A DNA stretch of 64,000 nt from Pedobacter hiemivivus (GCF_004331685.1 NZ_SJSM01000001.1:1-64000); one strand, 5' to 3'. Numbered from the stretch's first letter, positions 16,671 through 25,823 are shown. A program made the numbers and translations. Notes: generated by a model not told the origin, from the sequence alone.

Positions 16671-19055
16671 TTATTTCGATTTTTTAAACTTAACCACCAA
16701 TTTTAAGTTAAGTCTCCTGCTTGTTAAGTAGTTAGGAACAGCATATTGTACGTTATCCATATCTCTCAACCATAAATAAGAAACTGTATTATTGATATTC
16801 AACAAATTAAATACTTCAACATATGCGGTAAACGAACTAAAATATTTCTCCAAAAAGCTTGATTTTTTTACTGCAAAATCATCTAAAAAATCTTTAGAGA
16901 AACCAATATCTACCCGCTTATATGCCGGGATGTGAAAATCATCCGAATATCGTTGAATAAGTGGCGAGCCTATAGGCAGTTTAGATCCATAAAGTAAACT
17001 CAAATGCACCTTATAAGTTGGACTGTTTAATAAGCGATCCTGGAAGTATGCCGAGAAGTTTAACCGTTGGTCTGTAGGTCGTTTCATAGCGCCATAAGCA
17101 TCGCCCTTAATGTCCTGACTAGCCTTCATCAGCGAAAGTCTGAAATAAGACAATAGATCTTTAACAAACTCCCCGCCTATACCAAAATCAGCACCATAGG
17201 TGTAACCCCTCGCCTCTTCAGTAGCAAGGTATTTTATCCGCACATTATCTATCATATAAGGAATCAATCGATCCAGGTACTTAAAGTAAAGCTCCGAACT
17301 AAACTTTAAGCGTGTACCCAATCCATCAAATGCATAATCCAGTCCGGCCGAAGTATTATAAGCGCGCTGTGCTTGTTGCTTTAAATTCAATATCCCATTA
17401 AAATCTCTTATACTCCTGTAATCCGGAGCTTGCTGATATACCCCTGCTGTAAAACGAAATATCTTGTTGTTACTTGCCGGTCGGTAAGCCAACAGCAATC
17501 TTGGGCTCAGTAACAGCTCAGTACTCAAATCGTTATAACTTCCTCTTATGCCCAATTGCAGGTCAGTCTTGGCTGATAAGCGGTAGCTATCCTGCGCATA
17601 CGCAGTATAATACTTGATGGTTAGCTTATTTGCCGCATCGATGTTGTTATCCTGATAAAAATTCGGTGGCTGATTTAGGCTAGCAGAAGATTCAACCCAG
17701 CTATACTCCTTTAAATTATCATTGTAATCCTTTTGTTCCAACCTTATCCCCCAGGAAAATGTATGACTTTTAAAGGTCTGATCCGCCTTTAACTCCGAAC
17801 TAAAATTCTGGGAAGTAAGCGCGTTCATCGCAAAATTGGCATAGCCACCAGTCCCCCAGTTTGCAGGTTGATTTCCGTCAAGCAAGCCGTTTCCACCCTT
17901 ATAAAAATTATAAGTAGCTTCCAAGTCAATATGCTCCTTTTCGGCCGTCCTGAAATAGCTGTTTATCCATTTCATGACATAATTTGGCTTCGGAATAAAC
18001 TTTAACGTCACAGCCCCACCTGCAGTCTGATAGCTATCCTTTTCTTCACCAGTATAATCCACGTCTAAACGCATCGTCGCATTTAAAGTACCAAACTCCG
18101 TCACACGACTTTCGGGGATCAGCCTAAAAGTTCCGCTGTTAAAATTACCCAATAAATTCAAGCTCATTTTCGCAGACAAATCATGGTTATAAACCACCTG
18201 TACATCCGTAAAATTAGGCGTATAAACACCCTTACTATCCTGCTTACTTAATATCCCGGTATTGTTCTTATATCTTATTCCTGCCAATAGGTAACTGTTT
18301 TTGCTGACAACTTTTGAGCTAAAGGATACACCAAGCAAACCAGCATTTAAAATGGCAGTACTGCTATCGGGCCTGTCGTATTTTACATCCAGTACAGACG
18401 AAAGTTTATCACCATACCGGGCTTCAAAACCACCGGCAGAGAACTTTGCCGAACTCAGCAAATCATTATTTATAAAACTTAATCCTTCCTGCTGCGCATT
18501 TCTAACCAGTACAGGTCTGTTGATCTCGATATCGTTTACATAGATCAGATTCTCATCAAAACTCCCCCCACGAACGCTATATTGAGCGCTCAGTTCATTA
18601 TTAGGCGATACACCCGGTAAAGTTTTTAGAATGCTCTCAAAGTTTCCAGACACAGAAGGCAATGAGGTCACATCATTAATGTTTATCGTAATGCTATTAC
18701 TCAGCTGGTTCTGTTTATTGGTAATCGTTACCTGCTCCAACTCATTCGGATTAATGCCTAAGGTAACATTTTGCATAATTCGGCCCGCCTTGTCTTGTCT
18801 AACATTAACCAAAACTGGATTATAACCTAAAAGTGAATACTTTAAGGTAAAAATTTTACTTCTCGAATAGATATGATAAATACCATGCGCATCGGTTACT
18901 GTACTCTGGCTTTGGCCCAATATGGTAATCGTTACCTGCTGTAAAGGACGATTAGCCTCATCGGCCACCAGACCTGATATTTTGATCAGTGGCTGTGCGC
19001 TTAGCTGCGTAACTCCTAGTAAAACAACAAATAGCAACAGACAGGTTCTGAGCAT
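16671..19055 (-). CDS. TonB-dependent receptor with carboxypeptidase-like N-domain
   Basis: An outer-membrane receptor of 794 aa. It has a signal peptide (LLLFVVLLGVTQLSAQ) and a carboxypeptidase-regulatory-like beta-sandwich (about 25-105; GLVADEANRPLQQVTI, TDAHGIYHIY). The plug runs to about 225 (SILKTLPGVSPNNELSAQ, VRGGSFDENLIYVNDIEI) and the C-terminal barrel ends RLNLKLVVKFKK. It is not of the SusC class and has no SusD partner. The ligand is unknown. The ATG overlaps the stop of rpe as TAATG, so it is translationally coupled to a pentose-phosphate enzyme, an odd pairing that may simply be positional. Confidence 0.88.
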   Translation of the reverse strand: MLRTCLLLFVVLLGVTQLSAQPLIKISGLVADEANRPLQQVTITILGQSQSTVTDAHGIYHIYSRSKIFTLKYSLLGYNPVLVNVRQDKAGRIMQNVTLGINPNELEQVTITNKQNQLSNSITININDVTSLPSVSGNFESILKTLPGVSPNNELSAQYSVRGGSFDENLIYVNDIEINRPVLVRNAQQEGLSFINNDLLSSAKFSAGGFEARYGDKLSSVLDVKYDRPDSSTAILNAGLLGVSFSSKVVSKNSYLLAGIRYKNNTGILSKQDSKGVYTPNFTDVQVVYNHDLSAKMSLNLLGNFNSGTFRLIPESRVTEFGTLNATMRLDVDYTGEEKDSYQTAGGAVTLKFIPKPNYVMKWINSYFRTAEKEHIDLEATYNFYKGGNGLLDGNQPANWGTGGYANFAMNALTSQNFSSELKADQTFKSHTFSWGIRLEQKDYNDNLKEYSWVESSASLNQPPNFYQDNNIDAANKLTIKYYTAYAQDSYRLSAKTDLQLGIRGSYNDLSTELLLSPRLLLAYRPASNNKIFRFTAGVYQQAPDYRSIRDFNGILNLKQQAQRAYNTSAGLDYAFDGLGTRLKFSSELYFKYLDRLIPYMIDNVRIKYLATEEARGYTYGADFGIGGEFVKDLLSYFRLSLMKASQDIKGDAYGAMKRPTDQRLNFSAYFQDRLLNSPTYKVHLSLLYGSKLPIGSPLIQRYSDDFHIPAYKRVDIGFSKDFLDDFAVKKSSFLEKYFSSFTAYVEVFNLLNINNTVSYLWLRDMDNVQYAVPNYLTSRRLNLKLVVKFKKSK

Positions 19056-19726
19056 TAACTTTGTACTATTCCACCACTAACTTGTTTCAATTCGGCAATC
19101 ATTTCTGTTGGCGAAGCCGCTCCAAATATCGCATTTCCTGCTACCAAAACATCAGCCCCAGCTTCTAGCAACTGACCTGCATTATGAATACCGATACCGC
19201 CATCTACTTCTATCTTTAAATCTGGATTTACATGAGTAGCCATTGATCTTAATAGGGAGATTTTGCGAAGAGAATTAGGGATAAATTGTTGTCCGCCAAA
19301 GCCAGGGTTTACCGACATGATCAGCACCATATCCAAATCAGTTAATATATCTTTAAGTAAAGCTACAGGGGTATGTGGATTTAATGCAACTCCGGCTTTA
19401 CATCCTGCGGCATGAATGGCTTGAATTGTTCGGTGTAAATGTGTACAAGCTTCATAATGCACTGTAATTACATCGGCACCGGCAGCAGCAAAGCGTTCAA
19501 TGTACTGATCAGGATTAACGATCATCAAGTGTACATCCAAAGGTTTCTTTGCATGTCTTTTTATGGCTTCCATTACTGGAAAGCCAAAAGAAATATTAGG
19601 AGCAAACACCCCATCCATTACATCCACATGAAACCAATCGGCCTCACTTGAATTGATCATTTCTATATCGCGCTGCAAGTTTGCAAAATCTGCTGAAAGT
19701 ACGGAAGGGGCTATTAGATGTTTCAT
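19055..19726 (-). CDS. rpe: Ribulose-phosphate 3-epimerase
   Basis: It interconverts ribulose 5-phosphate and xylulose 5-phosphate. TIM-barrel family blocks are APSVLSADFANL, WFHVDVMDGVFAPNISFG, LDVHLMIVNPDQYI, IMSVNPGFGGQQFIP and IEVDGGIG, which contain the metal-binding His and catalytic Asp residues. The length of 223 aa is normal. It is the first gene of a two-gene unit with the TonB receptor. Confidence 0.96.
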   Translation of the reverse strand: MKHLIAPSVLSADFANLQRDIEMINSSEADWFHVDVMDGVFAPNISFGFPVMEAIKRHAKKPLDVHLMIVNPDQYIERFAAAGADVITVHYEACTHLHRTIQAIHAAGCKAGVALNPHTPVALLKDILTDLDMVLIMSVNPGFGGQQFIPNSLRKISLLRSMATHVNPDLKIEVDGGIGIHNAGQLLEAGADVLVAGNAIFGAASPTEMIAELKQVSGGIVQS

Positions 19727-19784
19727 ATTTCGCTAGGCGTTGTTTATGTTGTAAATATAAATAAATAACCCATGTAAATAAAAA

Positions 19785-19803
19785 ACCCCGCAATTTGCGG
19801 GGT
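19785..19803 (-). terminator. Terminator downstream of pnp
   Basis: CCCCGCA/TGCGGGG with a 3-base loop is followed on the minus strand by TTTTTT. It lies between pnp and rpe, both minus, beyond the REP-like element, and probably ends the pnp transcript. Confidence 0.8.
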
Positions 19804-19821
19804 CTCTGTTTTTATGTTTTC

Positions 19822-19905
19822 CGTCATCCTGAATTTATTTCAGAACCTCGCACATGCTATATCTGTCTTTCTCTTTCGAGATCCTGAAATAAATTCAGGA
19901 TGACG
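19822..19905. repeat. REP-like inverted repeat, copy 1
   Basis: The arms CGTCATCCTGAATTTATTTC + AG (19822-19843) and its exact complement CTGAAATAAATTCAGGATGA + CG (19884-19905) are 22 bp each, separated by 40 bases. The same arms recur at 26807-26890. The elements are intergenic, as expected for dispersed palindromic repeats. Confidence 0.85.
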
Positions 19906-19958
19906 ATCGTACTAGAACGACGATTGTACTAACATAACAATCGTACTAGCATGACGAT
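19902..19958. repeat. Tandem 17-bp repeats beside REP-like copy 1
   Basis: Three consecutive 17-base units, GACGATCGTACTAGAAC, GACGATTGTACTAACAT and AACAATCGTACTAGCAT, are followed by a partial unit GACGAT. They begin inside the right arm of the inverted repeat. A related, less regular tail (GACGATCGTGCTATTGC, then GATCGTACTA) follows copy 2. Confidence 0.8.
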
Positions 19959-19964
19959 GCTTAA

Positions 19965-22112
19965 TTAAGCAGGATTTTCTGCTGGTGCAGCTTCTGGTCT
20001 TGGTGGACGAGGTAATAATGCTTTTCTAGAAAGCTTCATTTTTCCTTGTTTATCAACATCCAAAAGTTTAACCTGAATTTTATCACCTTCTTTAAGTACA
20101 CCATCCATAGTTTCTAAACGCTCCCATGCAATCTCAGAGATGTGCAATAAACCGTCTTTACCTGGCATGATTTCAACAAAAGCACCGAAAGGCATGATTG
20201 ATTTTACTTTACCATCATAAGTAGCACCTATTTCTGGTTTAGCAGCGATTGCATTGATACGCGCAACAGCAGCATCAATTGCAGCTTTATTATCAGCAAA
20301 GATCTCAACGATACCTTTGTTACCAACCTCTTCAATAGAGATCGAAGCGCCAGTTTCGCGTTGCATTTCCTGAATAATTTTACCGCCTGGACCAATTACA
20401 GCACCAATAAATTCTTTATCAATACTTAAAGAAACGATACGTGGAGCATGATCTTTGTAATCTTCACGAGGAGTAGCAATCGTTTTCTTCATCTCATTTA
20501 AGATGTGTAAACGAGCTTCTTTAGCTTGGTTTAAAGCGTTAGTTAACACTTCCCATTTCAAACCATTGATTTTTAAGTCCATCTGACAAGCTACAATACC
20601 TTTTTCAGTACCAGTAACTTTAAAGTCCATATCTCCTAAATGATCTTCATCACCTAAAATATCCGAAAGGATTGCATATTTACCAGTTTTCTCATCAGTA
20701 ATTAAACCCATTGCGATACCCGATACCGGAGCTTTGATTTTAATACCTGCATCCATTAGCGCTAATGTACCAGCACAAACAGTTGCCATTGATGAAGAAC
20801 CGTTAGATTCTAAAATATCAGAAACGATACGAATGGTATATGGATTTTCTTCCAATCCTGGCAATACTTTCTTCAATGAACGCATTGCTAAGTTACCATG
20901 ACCAATTTCACGACGGCCAGCTCCTCTGTTCGGACGAACCTCGCCAGTAGAGAAACCAGGGAAATTATAGTGCAATAAGAATTTGTTGTATCCATTGATG
21001 AAAGCACCATCAATCATTTGCTCATCGTCTTTAGAACCTAAAGTAACGGTAGTTAATGCTTGAGTTTCACCACGTGTAAATACAGCAGATCCGTGAGCAG
21101 CAGGCAAATAACTTACCTCACTCCAGATAGGACGTACTGTACGTGCATCACGACCATCTAAACGAATTCCTTCGTCTAATACCAGGTTACGGATAGCATC
21201 ATATTGTACATCATGGAAATATTTTTTAGCTAAGAAGCTAGTTACGTCATCAATTCCTTCGCCCAAAGTAACTACGAATTCTGCAAGGATGTTAGCAAAT
21301 GCCTCAGTACGCTCACCTTTGCTCGTATTGCTTTTTGCAACAGCATATACTTTATCGTAAGTAGCAGCAAATACTTGCTCCCTTAATTCAGGGTTGCTGT
21401 TTTCATGAGAATAAGTACGTTTTACTGTTTTACCTACCAATTCAGCAAGTTCTTTTTGAGCTTGAACCTGAATAACGATAGCTTTGTGTGCAAATTCAAT
21501 CGCTTCAACCATTTCAGCCTCAGAGATCTCATCACATTCACCTTCCACCATTACGATGTCTCTTTCAGTACCTGCAACAAGGAATTCCATTGTAGCACGC
21601 TCTAAATCGTTTACGTAAGGGTTGATTACTAATTTACCATCAATTTTAGCTACACGTACTTCAGAGATAGGTCCGTTAAAAGGAATATCTGAAACCGCGA
21701 TAGCAGCAGAAGCCGCTAAACCAGCTAAACAATCAGGCATTATATTTTTGTCAGAAGAGATCAACGAGATCATTACTTGTGTATCTGAGTGATAATCCTC
21801 AGGGAACATCGGACGTAAAGCACGGTCAACCAAACGAGAAATTAGAACTTCATAGTCTGATAATCTAGCCTCACGACGTAAGAATCCACCTGGGATACGT
21901 CCAGCAGCAGCATATTTCTCTTGGTAATCTACCGATAAAGGTAAAAAATCAACACCTGCTTTTGCACCAACTGTAGATACTACAGTAGCCAATAACATGG
22001 TATCACCCATTCTAACAACTACAGAACCATCAGCTTGTTTAGCCAATTTACCTGTTTCGATTTCAATTGTTCTTCCATCGCCCAGATCGAACGATTTTTT
22101 TATTACATTCAT
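19965..22112 (-). CDS. pnp: Polyribonucleotide nucleotidyltransferase (PNPase)
   Basis: A 3'-5' phosphorolytic exoribonuclease of the RNA degradosome type, 715 aa, full length. Two RNase PH domains (about 1-210 and 300-535; [21 protein letters not shown] and [20 protein letters not shown]) flank an alpha-helical linker. They are followed by a KH domain (about 545-605, [17 protein letters not shown]) and an S1 domain (about 610-695, [20 protein letters not shown]). The tail [15 protein letters not shown] is low complexity. rpsO lies just upstream, the widespread rpsO-pnp order. The 5' leader has a GGTGC/GCACC hairpin, which could be a site for autoregulation as in E. coli; that is inference. 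Confidence 0.97.
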   Translation of the reverse strand: MNVIKKSFDLGDGRTIEIETGKLAKQADGSVVVRMGDTMLLATVVSTVGAKAGVDFLPLSVDYQEKYAAAGRIPGGFLRREARLSDYEVLISRLVDRALRPMFPEDYHSDTQVMISLISSDKNIMPDCLAGLAASAAIAVSDIPFNGPISEVRVAKIDGKLVINPYVNDLERATMEFLVAGTERDIVMVEGECDEISEAEMVEAIEFAHKAIVIQVQAQKELAELVGKTVKRTYSHENSNPELREQVFAATYDKVYAVAKSNTSKGERTEAFANILAEFVVTLGEGIDDVTSFLAKKYFHDVQYDAIRNLVLDEGIRLDGRDARTVRPIWSEVSYLPAAHGSAVFTRGETQALTTVTLGSKDDEQMIDGAFINGYNKFLLHYNFPGFSTGEVRPNRGAGRREIGHGNLAMRSLKKVLPGLEENPYTIRIVSDILESNGSSSMATVCAGTLALMDAGIKIKAPVSGIAMGLITDEKTGKYAILSDILGDEDHLGDMDFKVTGTEKGIVACQMDLKINGLKWEVLTNALNQAKEARLHILNEMKKTIATPREDYKDHAPRIVSLSIDKEFIGAVIGPGGKIIQEMQRETGASISIEEVGNKGIVEIFADNKAAIDAAVARINAIAAKPEIGATYDGKVKSIMPFGAFVEIMPGKDGLLHISEIAWERLETMDGVLKEGDKIQVKLLDVDKQGKMKLSRKALLPRPPRPEAAPAENPA

Positions 22113-22184
22113 TTAATAATAGTTATGGTGCATTTTCCTCTTTCGACGCACCTTGTTTATATATAGTTTTTTTACTTTTCAATT

Positions 22185-22216
22185 AAAAAGCCATCCCCTA
22201 AAGAATGGCTTTTCTT
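22185..22216. terminator. Hairpin between rpsO and pnp
   Basis: AAAAGCCATCC...GGATGGC-type pairing: AAAAAGCCATcC and aGAATGGCTTTT form a stem around CCCTAAA. On the minus strand it follows rpsO closely and ends in a T-rich run, so it acts as a terminator or partial attenuator before pnp. Confidence 0.7.
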
Positions 22217-22229
22217 GATAAAAATACGA

Positions 22230-22532
22230 TTATTTACCGTCTCTAACCCCTAAAGGTTTGATAATATCCCTTAGACCTAAAGCCTTAATGATAGCACGGT
22301 AACGATTAATATCTTTTTTAAATAGGTAAGCCAAGATACCGCGGCGTTTACCTACTAATTTCTGTAGTGATAACTGAGTAGAGAAATCTTTACGATTTTT
22401 CTTTAAATGCTCTGTTAAGTGCGCAATACGGTATGTAAATAACGCTACTTGACCTTCTGCAGAACCCGTGTTTGTTTCTACTTCGCCGTGTTTTTTGAAA
22501 ATGTCGGCTTTTACTTCTTTACTTAAATACAT
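22230..22532 (-). CDS. rpsO: 30S ribosomal protein S15
   Basis: It binds the central domain of 16S rRNA. Family blocks are GEVETNTGSAEGQVALFTYR, HLTEHLKKNRKDFSTQ and LVGKRRGILAYLFKKD. The protein is 100 aa, about ten more than the usual 89-90. The extra C-terminus (IIKPLGVRDGK) partly repeats the preceding LGLRDIIK, which suggests a small internal duplication. It has a near-consensus promoter at 22576-22606. Confidence 0.95.
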   Translation of the reverse strand: MYLSKEVKADIFKKHGEVETNTGSAEGQVALFTYRIAHLTEHLKKNRKDFSTQLSLQKLVGKRRGILAYLFKKDINRYRAIIKALGLRDIIKPLGVRDGK

Positions 22533-22575
22533 TCTTGAATGATACTAAAGTTGTTTATAAATTAATTAATTGCTG

Positions 22576-22606
22576 CAAAGATACTGTATGTTTTAAAGAT
22601 TACCAA
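22576..22606 (-). promoter_or_regulatory. rpsO promoter
   Basis: On the minus strand TTG (22604-22606), 20 bases, then TATCTTTG (22576-22583) match the Bacteroidetes -33/-7 consensus. The ATG at 22532 lies 44 bases past the -7 element. Confidence 0.75.
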
Positions 22607-22685
22607 GTATATATAATAACTGATCGAAATGTCATCTGGTTTTAATTATACCCAACACTATCAAACATAAGTAAATTCTAAATCA

Positions 22686-22693
22686 TATTTTTG
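22686..22693 (+). promoter_or_regulatory. Promoter -7 element for the thioesterase
   Basis: TATTTTTG fits TAnnTTTG and lies 20 bases before the ATG at 22714. No clear -33 TTG is visible. Confidence 0.5.
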
Positions 22694-22713
22694 CGCCATC
22701 ATAAAATTGTTCC

Positions 22714-23133
22714 ATGGAAAAAAATCAATATAGCATATTCGAGAGTGAGTTAAAGGTGCGTCCGGATGATATAGACATGTTTAACCATGTGCACAACAGC
22801 AAATACTTTGACTATGTACTTGCCGCCCGCTACGACCAAATGGCCGAATTTTATAAAATGCCAATGGAATCCTTTCTAAAAAGCGGTTTCGGTTGGGTAG
22901 TTCGTACTGCGCTAGTTGATTTTAAACGTCCACTTGTCTTGGGAGATGTGATCTTGATCCGCACCGGAATCCTTACCATTAATGAAAAAGGCTGCCGTGT
23001 ACAGTTTGAGATTGAAAACAAACGCACTGGCAAAGTGGCTTCTGATGGTTGGTTTGATTATGTAATGATTGATACCACGACTGGAAGAGGCTGCAAGGTG
23101 ACTGAAGAAATGATCCAGGCCTACAGCATTTAG
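22714..23133 (+). CDS. Acyl-CoA thioesterase, 4HBT hot-dog family
   Basis: A 139-aa single hot-dog domain. The catalytic-type motif is VRPDDIDMFNHVHNSKYFDY (Asp in the DxDMFNHVHN loop), followed by helix AARYDQMAEFY and strands VVRTALVDFKRPLVLGDV. It probably hydrolyses an acyl-CoA thioester in the cytoplasm; the substrate is not predictable. It has its own promoter and stands alone between rpsO and the MATE pump. Confidence 0.85.
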   Translation: MEKNQYSIFESELKVRPDDIDMFNHVHNSKYFDYVLAARYDQMAEFYKMPMESFLKSGFGWVVRTALVDFKRPLVLGDVILIRTGILTINEKGCRVQFEIENKRTGKVASDGWFDYVMIDTTTGRGCKVTEEMIQAYSI

Positions 23134-23165
23134 TAACTCCCGTTTTTATTTTAAAGATATAATTA

Positions 23166-23173
23166 TATCTTTG
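23166..23173 (+). promoter_or_regulatory. Promoter -7 element for leader ORF and MATE gene
   Basis: TATCTTTG matches TAnnTTTG; a T-run (23143-23147) sits where a -33 element would be. RNA would start near 23180, giving a leader of about 135 bases before the MATE start codon. Confidence 0.6.
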
Positions 23174-23196
23174 CTCTATCACATAACCGCATTACG

Positions 23197-23229
23197 ATGA
23201 AAGTAGTTGCAGTCCGTTTGAGGTTCTAA
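23197..23229 (+). CDS. Putative regulatory leader peptide MKVVAVRLRF
   Basis: A ten-codon ORF lies between the predicted RNA start (about 23180) and the MATE gene at 23316. It ends in Arg-Leu-Arg-Phe followed directly by TAA. ErmDL-type leader peptides, known to arrest ribosomes in the presence of macrolides, contain the same RLRF string, and the Arg-X-Arg pattern is an established macrolide-arrest motif. Behind the ORF are a short GGTT/AACC pairing across its stop codon, a GC-rich hairpin (23265-23287) and a T-rich stretch before the MATE ATG. This is what a drug-sensing attenuator would need. The ORF could still be chance; conservation has not been tested. Confidence 0.45.
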   Translation: MKVVAVRLRF

Positions 23230-23264
23230 CAACCAAGGACTCCACCCTTCCCGAAAACATCAAA

Positions 23265-23287
23265 TAACGGCGCATCGCGCTGCGTTA
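23265..23287 (+). promoter_or_regulatory. Possible attenuator hairpin before MATE gene
   Basis: TAA-CGG-CGCA pairs with TGCG-TTA (a CGG bulge, loop TCGCGC), and a competing GCGC/GCGC stem overlaps it. It is followed by CTCATATTTTTCCTTTTTTT up to the start codon, so it may be a transcription attenuator or may hide the start region. Confidence 0.4.
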
Positions 23288-23315
23288 CGGTTTATCTCAT
23301 ATTTTTCCTTTTTTT

Positions 23316-24743
23316 ATGTCACAACAAACAACAGCTTCAACGGGCAAGCTATCTCAAATTTTTACACTTTTAAAACAGGCACTTAAAGGCGAAGACCTCG
23401 ATTTTACGCAAGGCAGTATGCGCAGGGCTGTACTCCTACTGGCCATTCCAATGATGTTGGAAATGGCAATGGAATCAGTTTTTGCACTAGTAGACCTTTA
23501 TTTCGTAGGTCACTTACACAATAGCAGTCATGCCATACAAACCGTAGGTTTAACCGAATCAGTACTTACTATTATTTACTCACTAGCCATCGGTATGAGT
23601 ATGGCCGCAACAGCTGTAGTCGCCCGTAGGGTTGGCGAAAAGAACCCTGAAGCTGCTGGCAAGGCAGGTATGCAAGCCATCTTTATCGCTGTAGTGTTCA
23701 ACATCATCATCAGTGTAGTCGGACTAATTTTCGCTACAGACATCTTACTATTGATGGGCGCATCAGCAGAGACCGCCACTCAGGGCACGCCTTTCATGCG
23801 CATTATGATGGGTGGAAGCATCATCATTGTCTTGCTTTTCCTCATCAACGGGATATTTAGAGGTGCTGGAAATGCCGCTATAGCCATGAAAAGCTTATGG
23901 ATAGCCAATATTGCCAATATCATCCTATGCCCTATCCTGATTAACGGATTTGGTCCGATACCTGCATTTGGCTTAACTGGGGCTGCAATAGCCACTACTA
24001 TAGGTCGCGGCACTGGTGTATGTTATCAATTGTATCATTTATTTAATGGCAAAGGTGTTTTAAAGATCAAATTGGCATACTTAAAACCACATTGGGAACA
24101 AATTATAGCTTTACTAAAAATAGCAACCCCTGGTATTTTCCAATTTGTAATCGCTTCCTGCAGCTGGATATTTTTAGCACAACTGGTAGCCACCACTGGG
24201 GGCGATCATGGATCTGCAGGCTATCAAACTGCGCTAAGGTTAATGATGTTCTTTATGCTTCCAGCATGGGGCATGAGCAATGCTGCTGCTACCTTGGTCG
24301 GACAAAATCTAGGCGCCAAACAGATCGACAGAGCTGAGCAGTCAGTTATGAAAACAGCGAAATACATTGTTATTTATATGCTATCTGTGATGGTATTCAC
24401 TTTTGCTGGTGGCCAATTTTTTATTGCATTCTTCACCAATGATGTATTGATTCAGGAGATGGCTATAAAAGCCTTGCAAATCATGAGCGTTGGCTACATC
24501 TGTTATGGCATAGGAATGGTATTGATGAGTACCTTTAATGGTGCCGGTGATACCTGGACACCCACCTGGATCAACCTATTTGGATTCTGGATGTTCCAGA
24601 TTCCATTGGCTTATTTATTAGCTAAACATTTCGAATTAGGTCCAGTAGGCGTATTTATCGCCATCCCTGTAGCCGAAACAGCCATTGCTGTTGCGGCTTT
24701 CATTCTGTTTAAAAAAGGGAAATGGAAAACGGTTAAAGTTTAA
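23316..24743 (+). CDS. MATE family efflux transporter
   Basis: A 475-aa inner-membrane antiporter with twelve predicted membrane helices in two MatE halves (about 25-230 and 255-460). Family features include AIPMMLEMAMESVFALVDLY in helix 1, AATAVVARRVGE, the counterpart in the second half AAATLVGQNLGA, and NGIFRGAGNAAIAMK / STFNGAGDTWTPTW. MATE pumps export cationic drugs or other small molecules using sodium or proton gradients. A leader ORF upstream suggests inducible expression. Its stop overlaps the convergent DUF983 gene by four bases. Confidence 0.93.
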   Translation: MSQQTTASTGKLSQIFTLLKQALKGEDLDFTQGSMRRAVLLLAIPMMLEMAMESVFALVDLYFVGHLHNSSHAIQTVGLTESVLTIIYSLAIGMSMAATAVVARRVGEKNPEAAGKAGMQAIFIAVVFNIIISVVGLIFATDILLLMGASAETATQGTPFMRIMMGGSIIIVLLFLINGIFRGAGNAAIAMKSLWIANIANIILCPILINGFGPIPAFGLTGAAIATTIGRGTGVCYQLYHLFNGKGVLKIKLAYLKPHWEQIIALLKIATPGIFQFVIASCSWIFLAQLVATTGGDHGSAGYQTALRLMMFFMLPAWGMSNAAATLVGQNLGAKQIDRAEQSVMKTAKYIVIYMLSVMVFTFAGGQFFIAFFTNDVLIQEMAIKALQIMSVGYICYGIGMVLMSTFNGAGDTWTPTWINLFGFWMFQIPLAYLLAKHFELGPVGVFIAIPVAETAIAVAAFILFKKGKWKTVKV

Positions 24744-25150
24744 GACTTTATCGCTTCAGGTTTGGGTTCGTAACCTAAACCTGGAGTTAACCAATGTAAT
24801 AGGAAAACGCGTGAATATCTATAATTGAATGGCGCAAACAAAAGCACTCCTATCGCGATAATACCTGCATAAACCCATAGGTTTTCGTACACCAATGCAA
24901 CACCTAATATATAAGTGGCTACACTTATGGTAATCATTTCAGCACAATTCATCGCATAGCTAATAAACATGGCTACATAAAAATATCCGGGTTCACGTTC
25001 AAAGCGTAGGTTGCAAACCGGACAATTCTCGTTTATACCTTGCCCTTTAAAAGAATACATCTTTCCAGGAAAAATAGCGCCTTCGCGACATCTTGGACAT
25101 TTACATTCTACAACTGCCTGTAATTTTGAGATCGGTTTCATATCTATCAT
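24740..25150 (-). CDS. DUF983 zinc-ribbon membrane protein
   Basis: A 136-aa protein with a four-cysteine zinc ribbon at the N-terminus (CKCPRCREG and CPVCNLRF), the EREPGYFYVAMFISYAMN block of DUF983, and two to three membrane helices (about 55-75, 80-115). Function is unknown. The start may be the ATG at 25141 (MKPISK) rather than 25150. It converges on the MATE gene with a four-base overlap, and the Crp/Fnr gene lies 52 bases upstream on the same strand. Confidence 0.88.
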   Translation of the reverse strand: MIDMKPISKLQAVVECKCPRCREGAIFPGKMYSFKGQGINENCPVCNLRFEREPGYFYVAMFISYAMNCAEMITISVATYILGVALVYENLWVYAGIIAIGVLLFAPFNYRYSRVFLLHWLTPGLGYEPKPEAIKS

Positions 25151-25202
25151 ATTATGTTAGTACAAAGATAAGCAACCCTCTATTTTCAATTTATGATATA
25201 GA

Positions 25203-25790
25203 TCATGTTTCCATTTTAATGATCTTCCCCCTCTGTAACTTCAGCACTTTCTCATCCGCCAGTTTCTTTACAATACGAATTACGGTCTCTACTCTTAAGC
25301 CACTCATATCGGCCAATTGTTGCCTTGTAATATCCAATGAAGCCCCTTTTTCCATATTCTTGAGCAAGTAAGCAACCAATGTTTTTACGCGATGTTCGGC
25401 CTGTTCGTTTGCCAATTCTTCTAGCATCATAGATTTGTAAAATAACCTATTGCTTAAAGTTTTGATCAATTCCATACTAAAAGAGCGGTCTTCTTCTATC
25501 AATTTAAAGAAGTCATTCTTGTTTACAGCTATAATTTCGGCATCTCTGGTTACAATGGTAAAAGCCAGGTATGGTTTGTTTAAAAGTAAAGCAGGTTCAC
25601 CAAAATATTGGTTCGCTTTAAAAATCCCTTGTATAAACTCTTTCCCATCATCATTTACCGTCACCATCCGCACTTCACCACTTTTAATGAAGTAAACAGC
25701 TTTGGGCTCTGCCCCTGGTTGATAAATGACAGCTCCCTTTTTATAATGAACTGCCTGATACTTATTGCTTAACAGGTATTTTATAATCAT
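25203..25790 (-). CDS. Crp/Fnr family transcription regulator
   Basis: A 195-aa regulator: cyclic-nucleotide-binding-like domain at about 15-110 (GAVIYQPGAEPKAVYFIKSG, QYFGEPALL) and a winged-helix DNA-binding domain at about 135-190 (ITRQQLADMSGLRVETVIRI). The sensor lacks the cysteines of Fnr and the PRxE..R cAMP pocket reads FGEPALLLNKP, so the effector is unknown. The gene is divergent from the DUF3575 gene, with a 32-bp perfect palindrome between the two; autoregulation through it is likely but inferred. Confidence 0.88.
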   Translation of the reverse strand: MIIKYLLSNKYQAVHYKKGAVIYQPGAEPKAVYFIKSGEVRMVTVNDDGKEFIQGIFKANQYFGEPALLLNKPYLAFTIVTRDAEIIAVNKNDFFKLIEEDRSFSMELIKTLSNRLFYKSMMLEELANEQAEHRVKTLVAYLLKNMEKGASLDITRQQLADMSGLRVETVIRIVKKLADEKVLKLQRGKIIKMET

Positions 25791-25815
25791 AGGATCGGAT
25801 AATGTTTGACCTCTC

Positions 25816-25823
25816 CGAAGGTA
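25816..25823 (-). promoter_or_regulatory. Promoter -7-like element of crp/fnr gene
   Basis: The minus strand reads TACCTTCG (TAnnTTTG with one change), 25 bases before the ATG. A mirror-image element TAACTTCG lies at 25880-25887 for the divergent gene. Confidence 0.4.

Noticed and set aside
19902..19958. CRISPR array from the regular 17-bp units
   Set aside because: The units are contiguous with no spacers, are degenerate, and no cas gene is in the window.
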